Assembly (NCBI GenBank): GCA_038250835.1
Contig: JBBSBY010000056.1
Location: 1-23,200, forward strand
Source of the DNA: JBBSBY01 sp038250835
GTDB lineage: Bacteria > Desulfobacterota > Desulfomonilia > Desulfomonilales > Desulfomonilaceae
DNA length: 23,200 nt
Direction: 5' to 3'
Position numbers and translations under genes: made by a program. Shown one piece after another: positions 1 through 7,602 of this stretch (positions are counted from its first letter, which is position 1; every line of letters begins with the position of its first letter). The notes beneath the pieces are model-generated. The model was given only the letters and a program-made list of their open reading frames with translations, was not told the DNA's origin and searched no databases.

Positions 1-141
1 GAAATGGTAATGCCCGGTGACAACGTATCGCTGGAAGGCAAACTGATCACCCCCATCGCCATGGAAAAAGAACTCCGTTTCGCCATTCGGGAAGGCGGTC
101 GAACGGTCGGCGCCGGAGTTATTTCGGAAGTTATTGAGTAA
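1..141 (+). CDS. tuf: Elongation factor Tu, 3' end only (partial)
   Basis: Only the last 46 codons and the stop are inside the window; the start lies to the left. The frame reads EMVMPGDNVSLEGKLITP, then AMEKELRFAIREGGRTVGAG and ends VISEVIE, which is the classic C-terminal beta-barrel (domain III) of bacterial EF-Tu. EF-Tu is the GTPase that delivers aminoacyl-tRNA to the ribosomal A site in the cytoplasm. Its place just before rpsJ is the usual str/S10 junction, so fusA, rpsG and rpsL probably lie upstream. The gap to rpsJ is 31 nt with no terminator visible, suggesting read-through into the ribosomal genes. Confidence 0.96.
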   Translation, partial: EMVMPGDNVSLEGKLITPIAMEKELRFAIREGGRTVGAGVISEVIE

Positions 142-172
142 TGGACGCCGGTTAACTGAAAGGTTTTAGACC

Positions 173-487
173 ATGGATATGCAGACTCTGAAAATTAGAA
201 TTAGGCTAAAGGCCTACGATCATAAGCTCCTGGATCAATCAGCGGCGGAGATAGTGGATACCGCCTGGAAAACCGGGGCAAAGGTTGCGGGTCCGATCCC
301 TCTGCCGACCAGAATCCATAAGTATACTGTTTTAAGATCCCCGCACATCGACAAAAAATCCCGGGAACAGTTTGAGATTCGAGTACACAAGCGCTTACTG
401 GATATTCTCGAGCCGACTCAGCAAACTCTCGACGCCTTGATGAAACTGGATCTCTCCCCTGGTGTGGATGTGGAGATCAAGGCGTAA
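173..487 (+). CDS. rpsJ: 30S ribosomal protein S10
   Basis: S10 binds in the head of the 30S subunit and, as NusE, partners NusB in antitermination. The protein is 104 aa and carries the signature IRIRLKAYDHKLLDQSA at its N-terminus and the GPIPLPTRIHKYTVLRSPH core. The chosen ATG has AAAGG (159-163) 9 nt upstream. The in-frame ATG at 179 would match the more usual length (102 aa) but puts the ribosome-binding site 15 nt away, so the first ATG is preferred with modest certainty. It is the first gene of the S10 cluster, directly behind tuf. Confidence 0.97.
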   Translation: MDMQTLKIRIRLKAYDHKLLDQSAAEIVDTAWKTGAKVAGPIPLPTRIHKYTVLRSPHIDKKSREQFEIRVHKRLLDILEPTQQTLDALMKLDLSPGVDVEIKA

Positions 488-510
488 CTCCCGGATCACG
501 AGGAACGGAT

Positions 511-1113
511 ATGGTTCAAGGAATAATAGGCAGAAAACTGGGCATGGTCCAAATTTTTGATGAATCCGGTCACGCCTTCGGCGTCACCGTTGTTCAGGCC
601 GGTCCATGCACGGTAATACGTAAACAGAACGAATCTCGCGTGCAGTTGGGATTTGAACCGGCTAAAGAAAAACACTTGAACAAGCCCGCTTTGGGTCAGT
701 TCAAGAAGGCCGGCGTAAGCCCCTTTAGATTCCTTAAAGAATTTAAATCTGAAGAGAATTCCGTAGAGGTTGGTCAAGAAGTGCGGGCGGACATATTCAG
801 CAAGGGCGATCTCCTCAAAGTCGTCGGAACCAGTAAAGGTAAAGGCTTTGCCGGTGTAATCAAGCGACACAACTTTGGTGGCGGTAAAGATACGCATGGG
901 TCCAGATCTCACAGAATTCCAGGCTCCGTCGGCCAATGCGCATGGCCCTCAAGAATCTTTAAAGGCAAAAAAATGCCGGGTCGTTTGGGCGGTGTCCAAG
1001 TGACAGCCCCAACAGTTCAGGTCGTGGATGTTCGCGCTGAGGACAACCTCCTGTTTGTGAGAGGACCGATTCCCGGTCCCAACGGCGGAATTGTTTTTAT
1101 AAGGAAACGCTGA
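511..1113 (+). CDS. rplC: 50S ribosomal protein L3
   Basis: L3 is a primary 23S rRNA binder whose extended loop reaches toward the peptidyl transferase centre. The 200-aa protein begins GIIGRKLGMVQIF and contains the loop FGGGKDTHGSRSHRIPGSVGQ (about residues 122-142). Q142 in GSVGQ corresponds to the glutamine that PrmB methylates in E. coli. The ATG is preceded by GAGGA (500-504). Its stop TGA overlaps the rplD ATG by one base (TGATG), so the two are probably translationally coupled. Confidence 0.97.
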   Translation: MVQGIIGRKLGMVQIFDESGHAFGVTVVQAGPCTVIRKQNESRVQLGFEPAKEKHLNKPALGQFKKAGVSPFRFLKEFKSEENSVEVGQEVRADIFSKGDLLKVVGTSKGKGFAGVIKRHNFGGGKDTHGSRSHRIPGSVGQCAWPSRIFKGKKMPGRLGGVQVTAPTVQVVDVRAEDNLLFVRGPIPGPNGGIVFIRKR

Positions 1114-1739
1114 TGGCTGCAGTTGATGTAATCAATCTAAAGGGCGACAAGGTAGACTCCATCGAATTGAGTGACGCAATCTTCAATTCCGAAATTAAAG
1201 ATCACCTTGTGCAGCAAGTGGTCGTATGGCAATTGGCTAAGAGACGAGCAGGCACGGCTTCCACCAAGACAAGGCGCCAGGTTCGAGGAGGCGGCAAAAA
1301 ACCCTGGAAACAAAAAGGGACGGGTAGAGCTCGAGCGGGCACCAATCGATCCCCGATTTGGACCGGAGGTGGAACCGTTTTTGGGCCTCATCCCAGATCG
1401 TATGCTTTTTCTCTTCCTAAAAAAGTCAGAATGGCGGCACTCAGGTCTGTGTTAAGCGCAAAACTTCAGAACGCCCAGCTCATGGTTTTGGACAAGATGG
1501 AGTTGGAGGAGCCGAAAACCAAGTTGTTCGTCGATGCTCTAACGACGCTGGGTCTAAACGATCACAAAGCCATGTTCATTACTGCCGAAAAAGATCAGCT
1601 ACTTAACAGATCGTCCCGGAATTTATACAAAGTTTTGGTTCTTCCCACTGAAGGAATGAATGTTTACGATCTACTCCGCTTTGAGAAACTCGTGGTCTTA
1701 AGGGACGCCGTAGCGAAAATCCATGAGAGGTTGGGATGA
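1113..1739 (+). CDS. rplD: 50S ribosomal protein L4
   Basis: L4 (208 aa) lines the peptide exit tunnel with a long basic loop. The loop is visible as TRRQVRGGGKKPWKQKGTGRA followed by RSPIWTGGGTVFGP around residues 53-95. The C-terminal half shows the usual VLVLPTEGMNVYDLLR fold region. In E. coli L4 represses the S10 operon through the mRNA leader; no comparable leader is evident here because rpsJ follows tuf closely. It overlaps rplC by one base and rplW by four bases (ATGA). Confidence 0.97.
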   Translation: MAAVDVINLKGDKVDSIELSDAIFNSEIKDHLVQQVVVWQLAKRRAGTASTKTRRQVRGGGKKPWKQKGTGRARAGTNRSPIWTGGGTVFGPHPRSYAFSLPKKVRMAALRSVLSAKLQNAQLMVLDKMELEEPKTKLFVDALTTLGLNDHKAMFITAEKDQLLNRSSRNLYKVLVLPTEGMNVYDLLRFEKLVVLRDAVAKIHERLG

Positions 1740-2029
1740 ACCTGGAACACTATAGAATAATTCGCCGGCCTTTAATTACCGAGAAAGGCTCGACTCTCAA
1801 GGATGAGAATAATCAGCTCGTTTTTGAGGTAGATCCTAAATCAAATAAATCTGAGATCAAGAAAGCCGTAGAGAAGCTTTTTAAGGTTACTGTTTTAGAG
1901 GTCAAAACCCAAAACAGACTTGGTAAACGCAAAAGACTTGGACGATCGGTTGGCCGACGTAAGAACTGGAAGAAGGCGATTGTCACCCTAAAGACCGGCA
2001 GTCGTGTGGATTTTTTTGAAGGCGTTTAA
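1736..2029 (+). CDS. rplW: 50S ribosomal protein L23
   Basis: L23 sits at the exit of the peptide tunnel, where trigger factor and SRP dock. The 97-aa protein has the family hallmarks: IIRRPLITEKGSTL near the N-terminus, FEVDPKSNKSEIKKAVEKLF in the middle, and a basic segment GKRKRLGRSVGRRKNWKKAIVTL. It starts in an ATGA overlap with the end of rplD, with a purine-rich GAGAGG stretch just upstream inside rplD. It is followed by a 75-nt gap before rplB that contains a small hairpin. Confidence 0.97.
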   Translation: MNLEHYRIIRRPLITEKGSTLKDENNQLVFEVDPKSNKSEIKKAVEKLFKVTVLEVKTQNRLGKRKRLGRSVGRRKNWKKAIVTLKTGSRVDFFEGV

Positions 2030-2080
2030 CGGCGCCGGTCTGCTAAAGGCTGCTAAATAGGAAGATTATAGAGCTTAAAC

Positions 2081-2091
2081 CCCCAAAGGGG
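2081..2091 (+). other. Small CCCC-AAA-GGGG hairpin before rplB
   Basis: A 4-bp GC stem with a three-base loop lies just upstream of the rplB ribosome-binding site (GAGG, 2094-2097). A near-identical CCCC-AAT-GGGG element precedes rpsK at 11767-11777. It has no U-tract and is too small to be a terminator. It might modulate translation initiation or be coincidental. Confidence 0.3.
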
Positions 2092-2104
2092 CCGAGGACT
2101 CGAC

Positions 2105-2929
2105 ATGGCTATTAAAAAATATAAACCGACTTCACCTGGAGTAAGGCACAAGACAAGCCACTCTTTTGACGAGATTACTACCGATCAGCCGCACAAGCCC
2201 TTGACTTCCGGTGTTAGAAAAAACGGCGGCAGGAATAGTTACGGCAGGCTTACCGTTCGTCATCGTGGCGGCGGCCATAAAAGACTTTACCGGGCAATCG
2301 ACTGGAAGAGAGATAAATATGAGGTTCCCGGAAAGGTCGTCAGTATAGAGTATGATCCGAATAGAACCGCTCGGATTGCCTTAATAAGCTATCTAGACGG
2401 CGAAAAACGATACATATTATGGCCTGTAGCCCTTAAAGTCGGCGACGCCATTGTGTCCGGTGATAAGGTCGATATCAAGCCCGGTAATTGTTTGCCTCTC
2501 AAGAATATTCCCATGGGCACGATGGTGCACAATGTGGAGATGAAGATAGGAAAAGGGGGGCAGTTGATCCGCTCGGCAGGCGGTTACGGCCAATTAATGG
2601 CCAAAGAAAAAGGATATGCTCAAATAAAACTGCCGTCCGGCGAAGTCAGAATGGTCCTTGATCGATGTCGTGCAACTATCGGCCAATTGGGTAATTTGGA
2701 ACACGAAAACATTTCTCTGGGTAAAGCCGGACGCACAAGACACCTGGGCCTTAGACCTAAAGTGCGTGGCGTAGTTATGAATCCGGTCGACCATCCGCAC
2801 GGCGGCGGCGAAGGTAGAACATCCGGCGGACGTAATCCGGTTACTCCTTGGGGTATTCCCACAAAAGGTTACAAGACGCGTTCCAGAAGGAAGACTTCGA
2901 ATAAATTTATCGTGAAACGAAGGAAGTAA
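2105..2929 (+). CDS. rplB: 50S ribosomal protein L2
   Basis: L2 is needed for subunit association and peptidyl transferase activity. The 274-aa protein is full length. It has the N-terminal basic region (GGRNSYGRLTVRHRGGGHKR), the two RNA-binding beta-barrels, and the C-terminal signature NPVDHPHGGGEGRTSGGR. H230 corresponds to the conserved, functionally important histidine of E. coli L2 (H229). The start has GAGG 7 nt upstream. The gap before the gene (75 nt) is the longest in the S10 cluster; rpsS follows after 3 nt. Confidence 0.98.
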   Translation: MAIKKYKPTSPGVRHKTSHSFDEITTDQPHKPLTSGVRKNGGRNSYGRLTVRHRGGGHKRLYRAIDWKRDKYEVPGKVVSIEYDPNRTARIALISYLDGEKRYILWPVALKVGDAIVSGDKVDIKPGNCLPLKNIPMGTMVHNVEMKIGKGGQLIRSAGGYGQLMAKEKGYAQIKLPSGEVRMVLDRCRATIGQLGNLEHENISLGKAGRTRHLGLRPKVRGVVMNPVDHPHGGGEGRTSGGRNPVTPWGIPTKGYKTRSRRKTSNKFIVKRRK

Positions 2930-2932
2930 GAA

Positions 2933-3217
2933 ATGCCCCGATCAGTTCACAAAGGTCCGTTCGTGGATGACCACGTACTGGAAAAGGTCAATCAGGCAAG
3001 AGATACCGGGTCACGAAAAGTTATTCAGACTTGGTCGAGGCGATCTACAATTATTCCAGATATGGTGGGCCTCACGTTTGCCGTCCACAACGGAAAAAAG
3101 TTTATTCCCGTTTTCGTGACGGAGAACATGGTTGGCCATAAGCTGGGTGAGTTTTCACCCACTCGAACTTTCCATGGACACGCCGGTGATAGGAAGTCGA
3201 AGAAGGGGAGAAAGTAA
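2933..3217 (+). CDS. rpsS: 30S ribosomal protein S19
   Basis: S19 is in the head of the 30S subunit next to S13 and contacts the A-site region. The 94-aa sequence shows the standard MPRSVHKGPFVDDHVLEKV start, the TWSRRSTIIPDMVG segment and the KLGEFSPTRTFHGHAGDRK C-terminus. The ATG is 3 nt after the rplB stop with an AAGGAAG ribosome-binding site inside the end of rplB. Its TAA stop overlaps the rplV ATG by one base. Confidence 0.98.
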   Translation: MPRSVHKGPFVDDHVLEKVNQARDTGSRKVIQTWSRRSTIIPDMVGLTFAVHNGKKFIPVFVTENMVGHKLGEFSPTRTFHGHAGDRKSKKGRK

Positions 3218-3552
3218 TGGAATGGCAATCTACCCTTAAACACGCCCATATTTCAGCGCGAAAGGCGAGACTTGTCGCTGATGTTGTTCGGGGCATGCCT
3301 GTGGCGCACGCAATCGCCACATTGCAATTCACGCCGAAAAAGGCCGCTCTCCTTATTCGTAAAGTAGTGCAGTCAGCCCTTGGAAACGCTTCTCAGTCGA
3401 GCGGTGTTGATGAAGACAAGTTGTATATAAACAGGATTACCGTGGACGAAGGTCCGACTGCGAAACGCTGGAGTCCCCGAGCAATGGGCCGAGCGACGCG
3501 AATAAGAAAACGCACCAGTCATATTAGTGTAGCCGTAAAAGAATTATCTTAA
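3217..3552 (+). CDS. rplV: 50S ribosomal protein L22
   Basis: L22 (111 aa) binds 23S rRNA and sends a beta-hairpin into the exit tunnel, a site of macrolide resistance mutations in other bacteria. The hairpin region DEGPTAKRWSPRAMGRATRI is intact (around residues 77-96), and the N-terminal KHAHISARKARLVADVVRG motif is typical. It starts in a TAATG overlap with rpsS, with AAGGGGAG just upstream. The 56-nt gap after it, before rpsC, can form small alternative hairpins. Confidence 0.97.
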   Translation: MEWQSTLKHAHISARKARLVADVVRGMPVAHAIATLQFTPKKAALLIRKVVQSALGNASQSSGVDEDKLYINRITVDEGPTAKRWSPRAMGRATRIRKRTSHISVAVKELS

Positions 3553-3608
3553 CGGAGCCCGATTTTAAAAAACGGGTTTCCCCGTCACTCACCCCGAGGA
3601 GGGTTATT

Positions 3609-4250
3609 TTGGGACAGAAGGTTCACCCGCACGGATTTCGCCTCGGTATTACCCGCACCTGGGATTCCAGATGGTATTCCCAAAGAGAGTACGGGGATTT
3701 CCTGATCGAGGATTTAAAGCTTCGCGATTATGTAAAAAATCGACTATCTCAAGCCGGCATCTCTAAGATCGAAATTGAGAGAGCCGCAGGTAAGATCAGG
3801 CTGGTAATATATACGGCACGCCCCGGAATAGTCATTGGCCCCAAGGGTTCGGAGATCGAGAAGCTGCGTCGCGAACTGCTTAGGATAACCGATAGAGAAG
3901 TCATTGTCGATATCAAGGAGATCCGAAAACCGGAAATCGATGCCCAACTGGTGGCGGAAAATATTGCGCAACAACTTGAAAGACGTATTGCTTTTCGTCG
4001 CGCAATGAAAAAGGCCGTTACCAGCGCTCTTAAATCCGGCGCGAAGGGTATTCGTATTGCCACCGCGGGCAGACTCGGTGGAGCGGAAATGGCGAGACGG
4101 GAATGGTACAGAGAAGGTCGAGTCCCGCTGCACACTTTGAGGGCCGATATCGATTACGGTTTCGCTCAGGCCGCAACTACTTACGGGGTCATAGGCGTAA
4201 AGGTCTGGATCTTCAAGGGTGAGTTGATCAAGAACGTTACGGAGAAGTAG
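3609..4250 (+). CDS. rpsC: 30S ribosomal protein S3
   Basis: S3 forms part of the mRNA entry channel on the 30S subunit. The 213-aa protein has the N-terminal GQKVHPHGFRLGITR signature, a KH domain with its GxxG loop as GPKG (residues 77-80) in ARPGIVIGPKGSEIEKL, and the C-terminal S3 domain (GRLGGAEMARREWYREGRVP). The start codon is TTG at 3609: it gives exactly the conserved N-terminus and is preceded by a very strong GAGGAGGG (3596-3603) with a 5-nt spacer. No suitable ATG is available. The rplP start follows one base after the stop. Confidence 0.97.
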   Translation: MGQKVHPHGFRLGITRTWDSRWYSQREYGDFLIEDLKLRDYVKNRLSQAGISKIEIERAAGKIRLVIYTARPGIVIGPKGSEIEKLRRELLRITDREVIVDIKEIRKPEIDAQLVAENIAQQLERRIAFRRAMKKAVTSALKSGAKGIRIATAGRLGGAEMARREWYREGRVPLHTLRADIDYGFAQAATTYGVIGVKVWIFKGELIKNVTEK

Positions 4251-4251
4251 A

Positions 4252-4668
4252 ATGCTTGCGCCCAAGAAGGTAAAACATAGAAAGGTCCAAAAGGGCCGTA
4301 TGAGAGGCCGTCCCCTGAGCGGCACGCGAGTGTCTTTCGGCGAATTCGGACTCATGGCGTTGGCCCCGGGTTGGATAACTTCGAGGCAAATCGAAGCCGC
4401 TCGTATAGCAATGACCCGTCATGTGAAGAGAGGCGGCAAGATTTGGATTCGCGTATTTCCCGATAAACCCATTACCAAGAAGCCTGCTGAGACTCGTATG
4501 GGTAAAGGCAAGGGGTCACCCGAAGAATGGGTAGCGGTGATTAAACCTGGGCGCATAATGTACGAAATGGAAGGCGTTTCCCTGGAAGTTGCGGAAGAGG
4601 CGTTCCGACTTGCAGCAAGAAAGCTCCCCATTAAAACCAGGTTTGTGACCCGCGAGGAGTTGGCATGA
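4252..4668 (+). CDS. rplP: 50S ribosomal protein L16
   Basis: L16 helps organise the A-site tRNA position of the 50S subunit. The 138-aa protein is full length. It has MLAPKKVKHRKVQKGRMRG at the start, the GWITSRQIEAARIAMTRHVK helix, and the GKGKGSPEEWVAVIKPGR loop. The ATG begins one base after the rpsC stop. The stop overlaps the next ATG (ATGA, 4665-4668), so rplP and rpmC are likely coupled. Confidence 0.97.
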   Translation: MLAPKKVKHRKVQKGRMRGRPLSGTRVSFGEFGLMALAPGWITSRQIEAARIAMTRHVKRGGKIWIRVFPDKPITKKPAETRMGKGKGSPEEWVAVIKPGRIMYEMEGVSLEVAEEAFRLAARKLPIKTRFVTREELA

Positions 4669-4859
4669 AGCTTAAGGAACTGAAAGAATTATCCGTCGAA
4701 GAATTGGCGAACAAAGAACGAGAGATTCGAGAAGAAGAGTTCAAGCTTCGATTCAAGCACGCTACGGGGCAACTTGATAAAACGGACCGCCTCAGACATC
4801 TTCGCCGTGATATAGCTCGGGTGAAGACCATAATTCGAGAAAAGGGGGCGTCTAAATGA
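4665..4859 (+). CDS. rpmC: 50S ribosomal protein L29
   Basis: L29 is a small two-helix protein near the tunnel exit, touching L23. The 64-aa sequence (MKLKELKELSVEEL, then LRFKHATGQLDKTDRLRHLR) has the usual length and the characteristic hairpin of charged helices. It is embedded between rplP and rpsQ with four-base ATGA overlaps on both sides. Confidence 0.95.
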   Translation: MKLKELKELSVEELANKEREIREEEFKLRFKHATGQLDKTDRLRHLRRDIARVKTIIREKGASK

Positions 4860-5143
4860 CGAACTCCTCGGAAGAAAGAAAACAACGGAAAGTTCGGACC
4901 GGTGTAGTGATCAGCAACAAGATGGACAAAACCGTTGTGGTGGAAGTGAGCCGAACGGTTCTGCACCCGGTGTACAAAAAATTTATCCGGCGCAGGAAGC
5001 GATTCATGGCTCATGATGAAACCAACGTATGCCGCATAGGCGACGAGGTTATGATCGTTGAAACTAAACCTCTTAGTAGGCATAAGAACTGGCGCGTGCG
5101 GAAGGTCGTTAGAGAGGCTGCTCTGCCCGGAGGTGGAGTATGA
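4856..5143 (+). CDS. rpsQ: 30S ribosomal protein S17
   Basis: S17 is a primary 16S rRNA-binding protein of the 30S body with an OB fold. The 95-aa protein contains the signature RTGVVISNKMDKTVVVEV and HPVYKKFIRRRKRFMAHDE, followed by GDEVMIVETKPLSRHKNWRV. The N-terminal extension of about ten polar residues and the short tail (EAALPGGGV) are unremarkable. It starts in an ATGA overlap with rpmC and ends in one with rplN. Confidence 0.97.
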   Translation: MTNSSEERKQRKVRTGVVISNKMDKTVVVEVSRTVLHPVYKKFIRRRKRFMAHDETNVCRIGDEVMIVETKPLSRHKNWRVRKVVREAALPGGGV

Positions 5144-5508
5144 TCCAACAACAGACCCGCATGGATGTCGCCGACAATTCGGGCGCAAAAGAGCTTTTTT
5201 GCATTAAGGTGCTTGGCGGAACTCGAAGAAAATACGCCAGCGTGGGAGATGTCGTAGTAGTCTCCGTTAAGGAAGCGATCCCGAATTCAAAAGTTAAAAA
5301 GGGCGAAGTCCATAAGGCCGTGGTAGTCAGAACCCGGCGAGCCGTGCGTAGAACTGACGGTTCTTACATAAGGTTCGACGACAATTCCGCAGTGCTGATT
5401 AATAATCAAATGGAACCCATCGGAACTCGTATTTTCGGACCGGTGGCCCGTGAACTGAGGGCCAAGAAATTCATGAAAATCGTGTCTTTGGCCCCAGAGG
5501 TTCTTTAG
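5140..5508 (+). CDS. rplN: 50S ribosomal protein L14
   Basis: L14 sits at the subunit interface and forms intersubunit bridges with 16S rRNA. The 122-aa protein is the exact family length and shows MIQQQTRMDVADNSGAKEL, then RRTDGSYIRFDDNSAVLINN and GTRIFGPVARELR. It is the first gene of the spc-type block, but here it overlaps rpsQ by four bases. No separate promoter is visible, so S10 and spc blocks are fused into one unit. Confidence 0.98.
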   Translation: MIQQQTRMDVADNSGAKELFCIKVLGGTRRKYASVGDVVVVSVKEAIPNSKVKKGEVHKAVVVRTRRAVRRTDGSYIRFDDNSAVLINNQMEPIGTRIFGPVARELRAKKFMKIVSLAPEVL

Positions 5509-5509
5509 C

Positions 5510-5827
5510 ATGAATCGTATAAAGAAGAACGACAAGGTTAAGGTTCTCTCCGGCAAGGAAAAGGGCCGACAAGGAAAGGTGCTTAAAATATTCCTTGATA
5601 AACAAACAGCGCTTGTGGAACGTCTTAACATGATTAAGCGTCACACCAGAGCCGGCGGCGGCGCCGGGCAGCAGGGCGGTATCATCGAAAAAGAGGCGCC
5701 CATTAAGCTGAACAAATTAATCGTAGTTTGCCCCAAATGCAGTAAAGCATCGAGGATTGGAGTCAATGTGCTGGATGACGGCTCCAGATCGAGATACTGT
5801 AAAAAGTGCAACGAACAGTTAGACTAA
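5510..5827 (+). CDS. rplX: 50S ribosomal protein L24 with C-terminal zinc ribbon
   Basis: L24 initiates assembly of the large subunit. The 105-aa protein has the KOW motif near its N-terminus (KKNDKVKVLSGKEKGRQGKV) and a C-terminal four-cysteine ribbon: C74-x2-C77 and C97-x2-C100 (VVCPKC ... YCKKC). Such a tail is known in many bacterial L24 proteins but absent from E. coli. It suggests zinc binding; this is inferred from the spacing only. The start lies one base after the rplN stop. Confidence 0.96.
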   Translation: MNRIKKNDKVKVLSGKEKGRQGKVLKIFLDKQTALVERLNMIKRHTRAGGGAGQQGGIIEKEAPIKLNKLIVVCPKCSKASRIGVNVLDDGSRSRYCKKCNEQLD

Positions 5828-5839
5828 AGGTAGAATATC

Positions 5840-6382
5840 ATGGCGTCTCGTCTGAAAGAATATTACGCAAAATCGGTAATTCCGGCGCTTACGGAACATT
5901 TCAAATATACTAATCCCATGCAGGTTCCTACTTTAGAAAAAGTAGTCGTAAACATGGGACTTGGCGAGGCCATTCAAAATCCAAAAGTGTTGGAAAGCGC
6001 TCAACAGGAAATGGCCACAATTACTGGTCAGCAGCCGGTATTTCGCAAGGCTCGTAAGTCCATTGCCTCTTTTAAATTAAGAGAAGGGATGACCATTGGA
6101 TGTAAAGTGACTTTGCGTAGAGACAATATGTTCCATTTCCTGGACAAGCTAATCAGCATAGCCTTACCCAGAGTCCGAGACTTCAGGGGAGTCAATCCCA
6201 AGGGTTTTGACGGTCGTGGTAATTTCTCCATGGGCATTCGAGAACAGATAATCTTCCCTGAGATCAATTATGACAGGATAGAGAAGATTCGTGGCATGAA
6301 TATTACAATTGTTACCACCGCGAGCACGGATGAAGAGGCTCGGGAGTTATTAGCTAATCTCGGCATGCCGTTTCGTAAGTAA
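5840..6382 (+). CDS. rplE: 50S ribosomal protein L5
   Basis: L5 binds 5S rRNA and contacts the P-site tRNA. The 180-aa sequence is full length with NPMQVPTLEKVVVNMGLGEA, the TGQQPVFRKARKSIASFKLR segment, and the GRGNFSMGIREQIIFPEINYD motif. The ATG is preceded by AAAGGTAG at suitable spacing. It follows rplX after 12 nt and precedes rpsN after 17 nt. Confidence 0.98.
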   Translation: MASRLKEYYAKSVIPALTEHFKYTNPMQVPTLEKVVVNMGLGEAIQNPKVLESAQQEMATITGQQPVFRKARKSIASFKLREGMTIGCKVTLRRDNMFHFLDKLISIALPRVRDFRGVNPKGFDGRGNFSMGIREQIIFPEINYDRIEKIRGMNITIVTTASTDEEARELLANLGMPFRK

Positions 6383-6399
6383 GCCAAAAGGAGCCGGCA

Positions 6400-6585
6400 A
6401 TGGCAAAGCTATCTATGATCGTGAAGGCCGAAAGGCCTCAGAAGTTCGCCGTCAGGCAGTATAATCGTTGTCAGATTTGCGGGCGGCCCAGAGCTTATTA
6501 CCGAAAATTCCATTTATGCCGGATCTGCTTGCGCAACGAGGCTCTCAGAGGCAATATTCCGGGAATGGTCAAATCGAGTTGGTAG
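6400..6585 (+). CDS. rpsN: 30S ribosomal protein S14, zinc-binding (type Z)
   Basis: S14 is in the head of the 30S subunit. This is the short 61-aa form with the zinc knuckle C24-x2-C27 ... C40-x2-C43 (RCQICGRPRAYYRKF then LCRICLR), ending in the conserved PGMVKSSW. Zinc-independent S14 proteins are longer and lack these cysteines; no second copy is visible in the window. An AAGGAG ribosome-binding site precedes the ATG. Confidence 0.98.
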   Translation: MAKLSMIVKAERPQKFAVRQYNRCQICGRPRAYYRKFHLCRICLRNEALRGNIPGMVKSSW

Positions 6586-6595
6586 GAGATTTTCA

Positions 6596-7000
6596 ATGAG
6601 CATGACGGATCCTGTTGCAGACATGCTGACCCGCATACGTAACGCCAGACAAGGTCGCAAAGAACAAGTGACTGTGCCTGCTTCCAACCTTAAAATTGGT
6701 GTCGCCCAAATTATGAAGGAAGAAGGCTATATCAAGAAATACAAAGTGATTCGATCCGCCAAAAACAAACAGGGCGTGCTCAAAATCACCCTCCGCTTCG
6801 ATGATGAGACCCAGTGTGTTATCGAAGGGCTCAACCGAGTTTCAAAGCCCGGCAGAAGAGTTTATGTAGGACATGATCATAACATCAAGAGCCACGGCGG
6901 CGTTGGAATGTTGATTCTGTCCACATCAAAAGGGGTTATGACCGACAAAGAAGCCCGCCGCCTTCGAATAGGCGGAGAAGTGCTTTGCAGTATTTGGTAA
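6596..7000 (+). CDS. rpsH: 30S ribosomal protein S8
   Basis: S8 binds the central domain of 16S rRNA, and in E. coli it also represses the spc operon by binding its mRNA. The 134-aa protein begins MSMTDPVADMLTRIRNA and ends in the diagnostic SHGGVGMLILSTSKGVMTDKEARR-type motif plus GGEVLCSIW. ATG 6596 (MSMTDP) is chosen over the in-frame ATG at 6602 because the MSM start is common in the family and sits at better distance from the GGAG upstream. Confidence 0.97.
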   Translation: MSMTDPVADMLTRIRNARQGRKEQVTVPASNLKIGVAQIMKEEGYIKKYKVIRSAKNKQGVLKITLRFDDETQCVIEGLNRVSKPGRRVYVGHDHNIKSHGGVGMLILSTSKGVMTDKEARRLRIGGEVLCSIW

Positions 7001-7024
7001 TGGAATTCATGAGGAGCTTCACTA

Positions 7025-7564
7025 ATGTCTAGAATAGGGAAAGCCCCCATAGCTCTGCCTGAGCAGGTGAAGGTGAACTATCAGCACCCGGATTTACAGG
7101 TCGAAGGCCCCAAAGGTTCCCTGAATCTGAAGGTGAACGATCATGTAAAACTCGAGATGGAAGAGGCCGAGCTCAAGGTTTTGGCTTCCGATCAGCAGCG
7201 CAAAAGTAGAGCAATGCACGGCTTAATGCGTAGCCTTATACAGAATATGGTCACCGGAGTTACTACCGGGTTTACAAAGACTCTCGAAATTCAGGGCGTT
7301 GGATATCGCGCAGAAGCCGGGAGTGGAACATTGACATTGAACGTGGGATATTCCAATCCGGTCGTAATGTCCGTTCCTGAAGGGCTCACGGTTGAGGTGG
7401 AACGAAACGTATTAATTCACGTCCGCGGCATCGATAAACAAAGAGTTGGGGAACTGGCCGCCAGAATTCGTATGGTTCGCAAACCCGAGCCGTACAGAGG
7501 CAAAGGTATTCGATACTTAGGTGAACAGGTGCGTCGCAAGGTAGGCAAGGCCGGCGGCAAGTAA
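7025..7564 (+). CDS. rplF: 50S ribosomal protein L6
   Basis: L6 lies near the sarcin-ricin loop and the L7/L12 stalk base. The 179-aa protein has the family's two similar alpha/beta domains, with SRIGKAPIALPEQVKV at the start, the ending VGYRAEAGSGTLTLNVGYSN in domain two, and the C-terminal PEPYRGKGIRYLGEQVRRK motif. A GAGGAG ribosome-binding site (7010-7015) precedes the ATG. The gap to rplR is 38 nt. Confidence 0.97.
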   Translation: MSRIGKAPIALPEQVKVNYQHPDLQVEGPKGSLNLKVNDHVKLEMEEAELKVLASDQQRKSRAMHGLMRSLIQNMVTGVTTGFTKTLEIQGVGYRAEAGSGTLTLNVGYSNPVVMSVPEGLTVEVERNVLIHVRGIDKQRVGELAARIRMVRKPEPYRGKGIRYLGEQVRRKVGKAGGK

Positions 7565-7602
7565 TCCGGCATTTCGAGATTCAGGTTCAGGGGAATATTG
7601 AC

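Noticed and set aside
3744..4355. Long minus-strand open frame (203 codons) opposite rpsC and rplP
   Set aside because: It is antisense to two certain ribosomal protein genes, has no recognisable domain, and reflects codon bias of the real genes.
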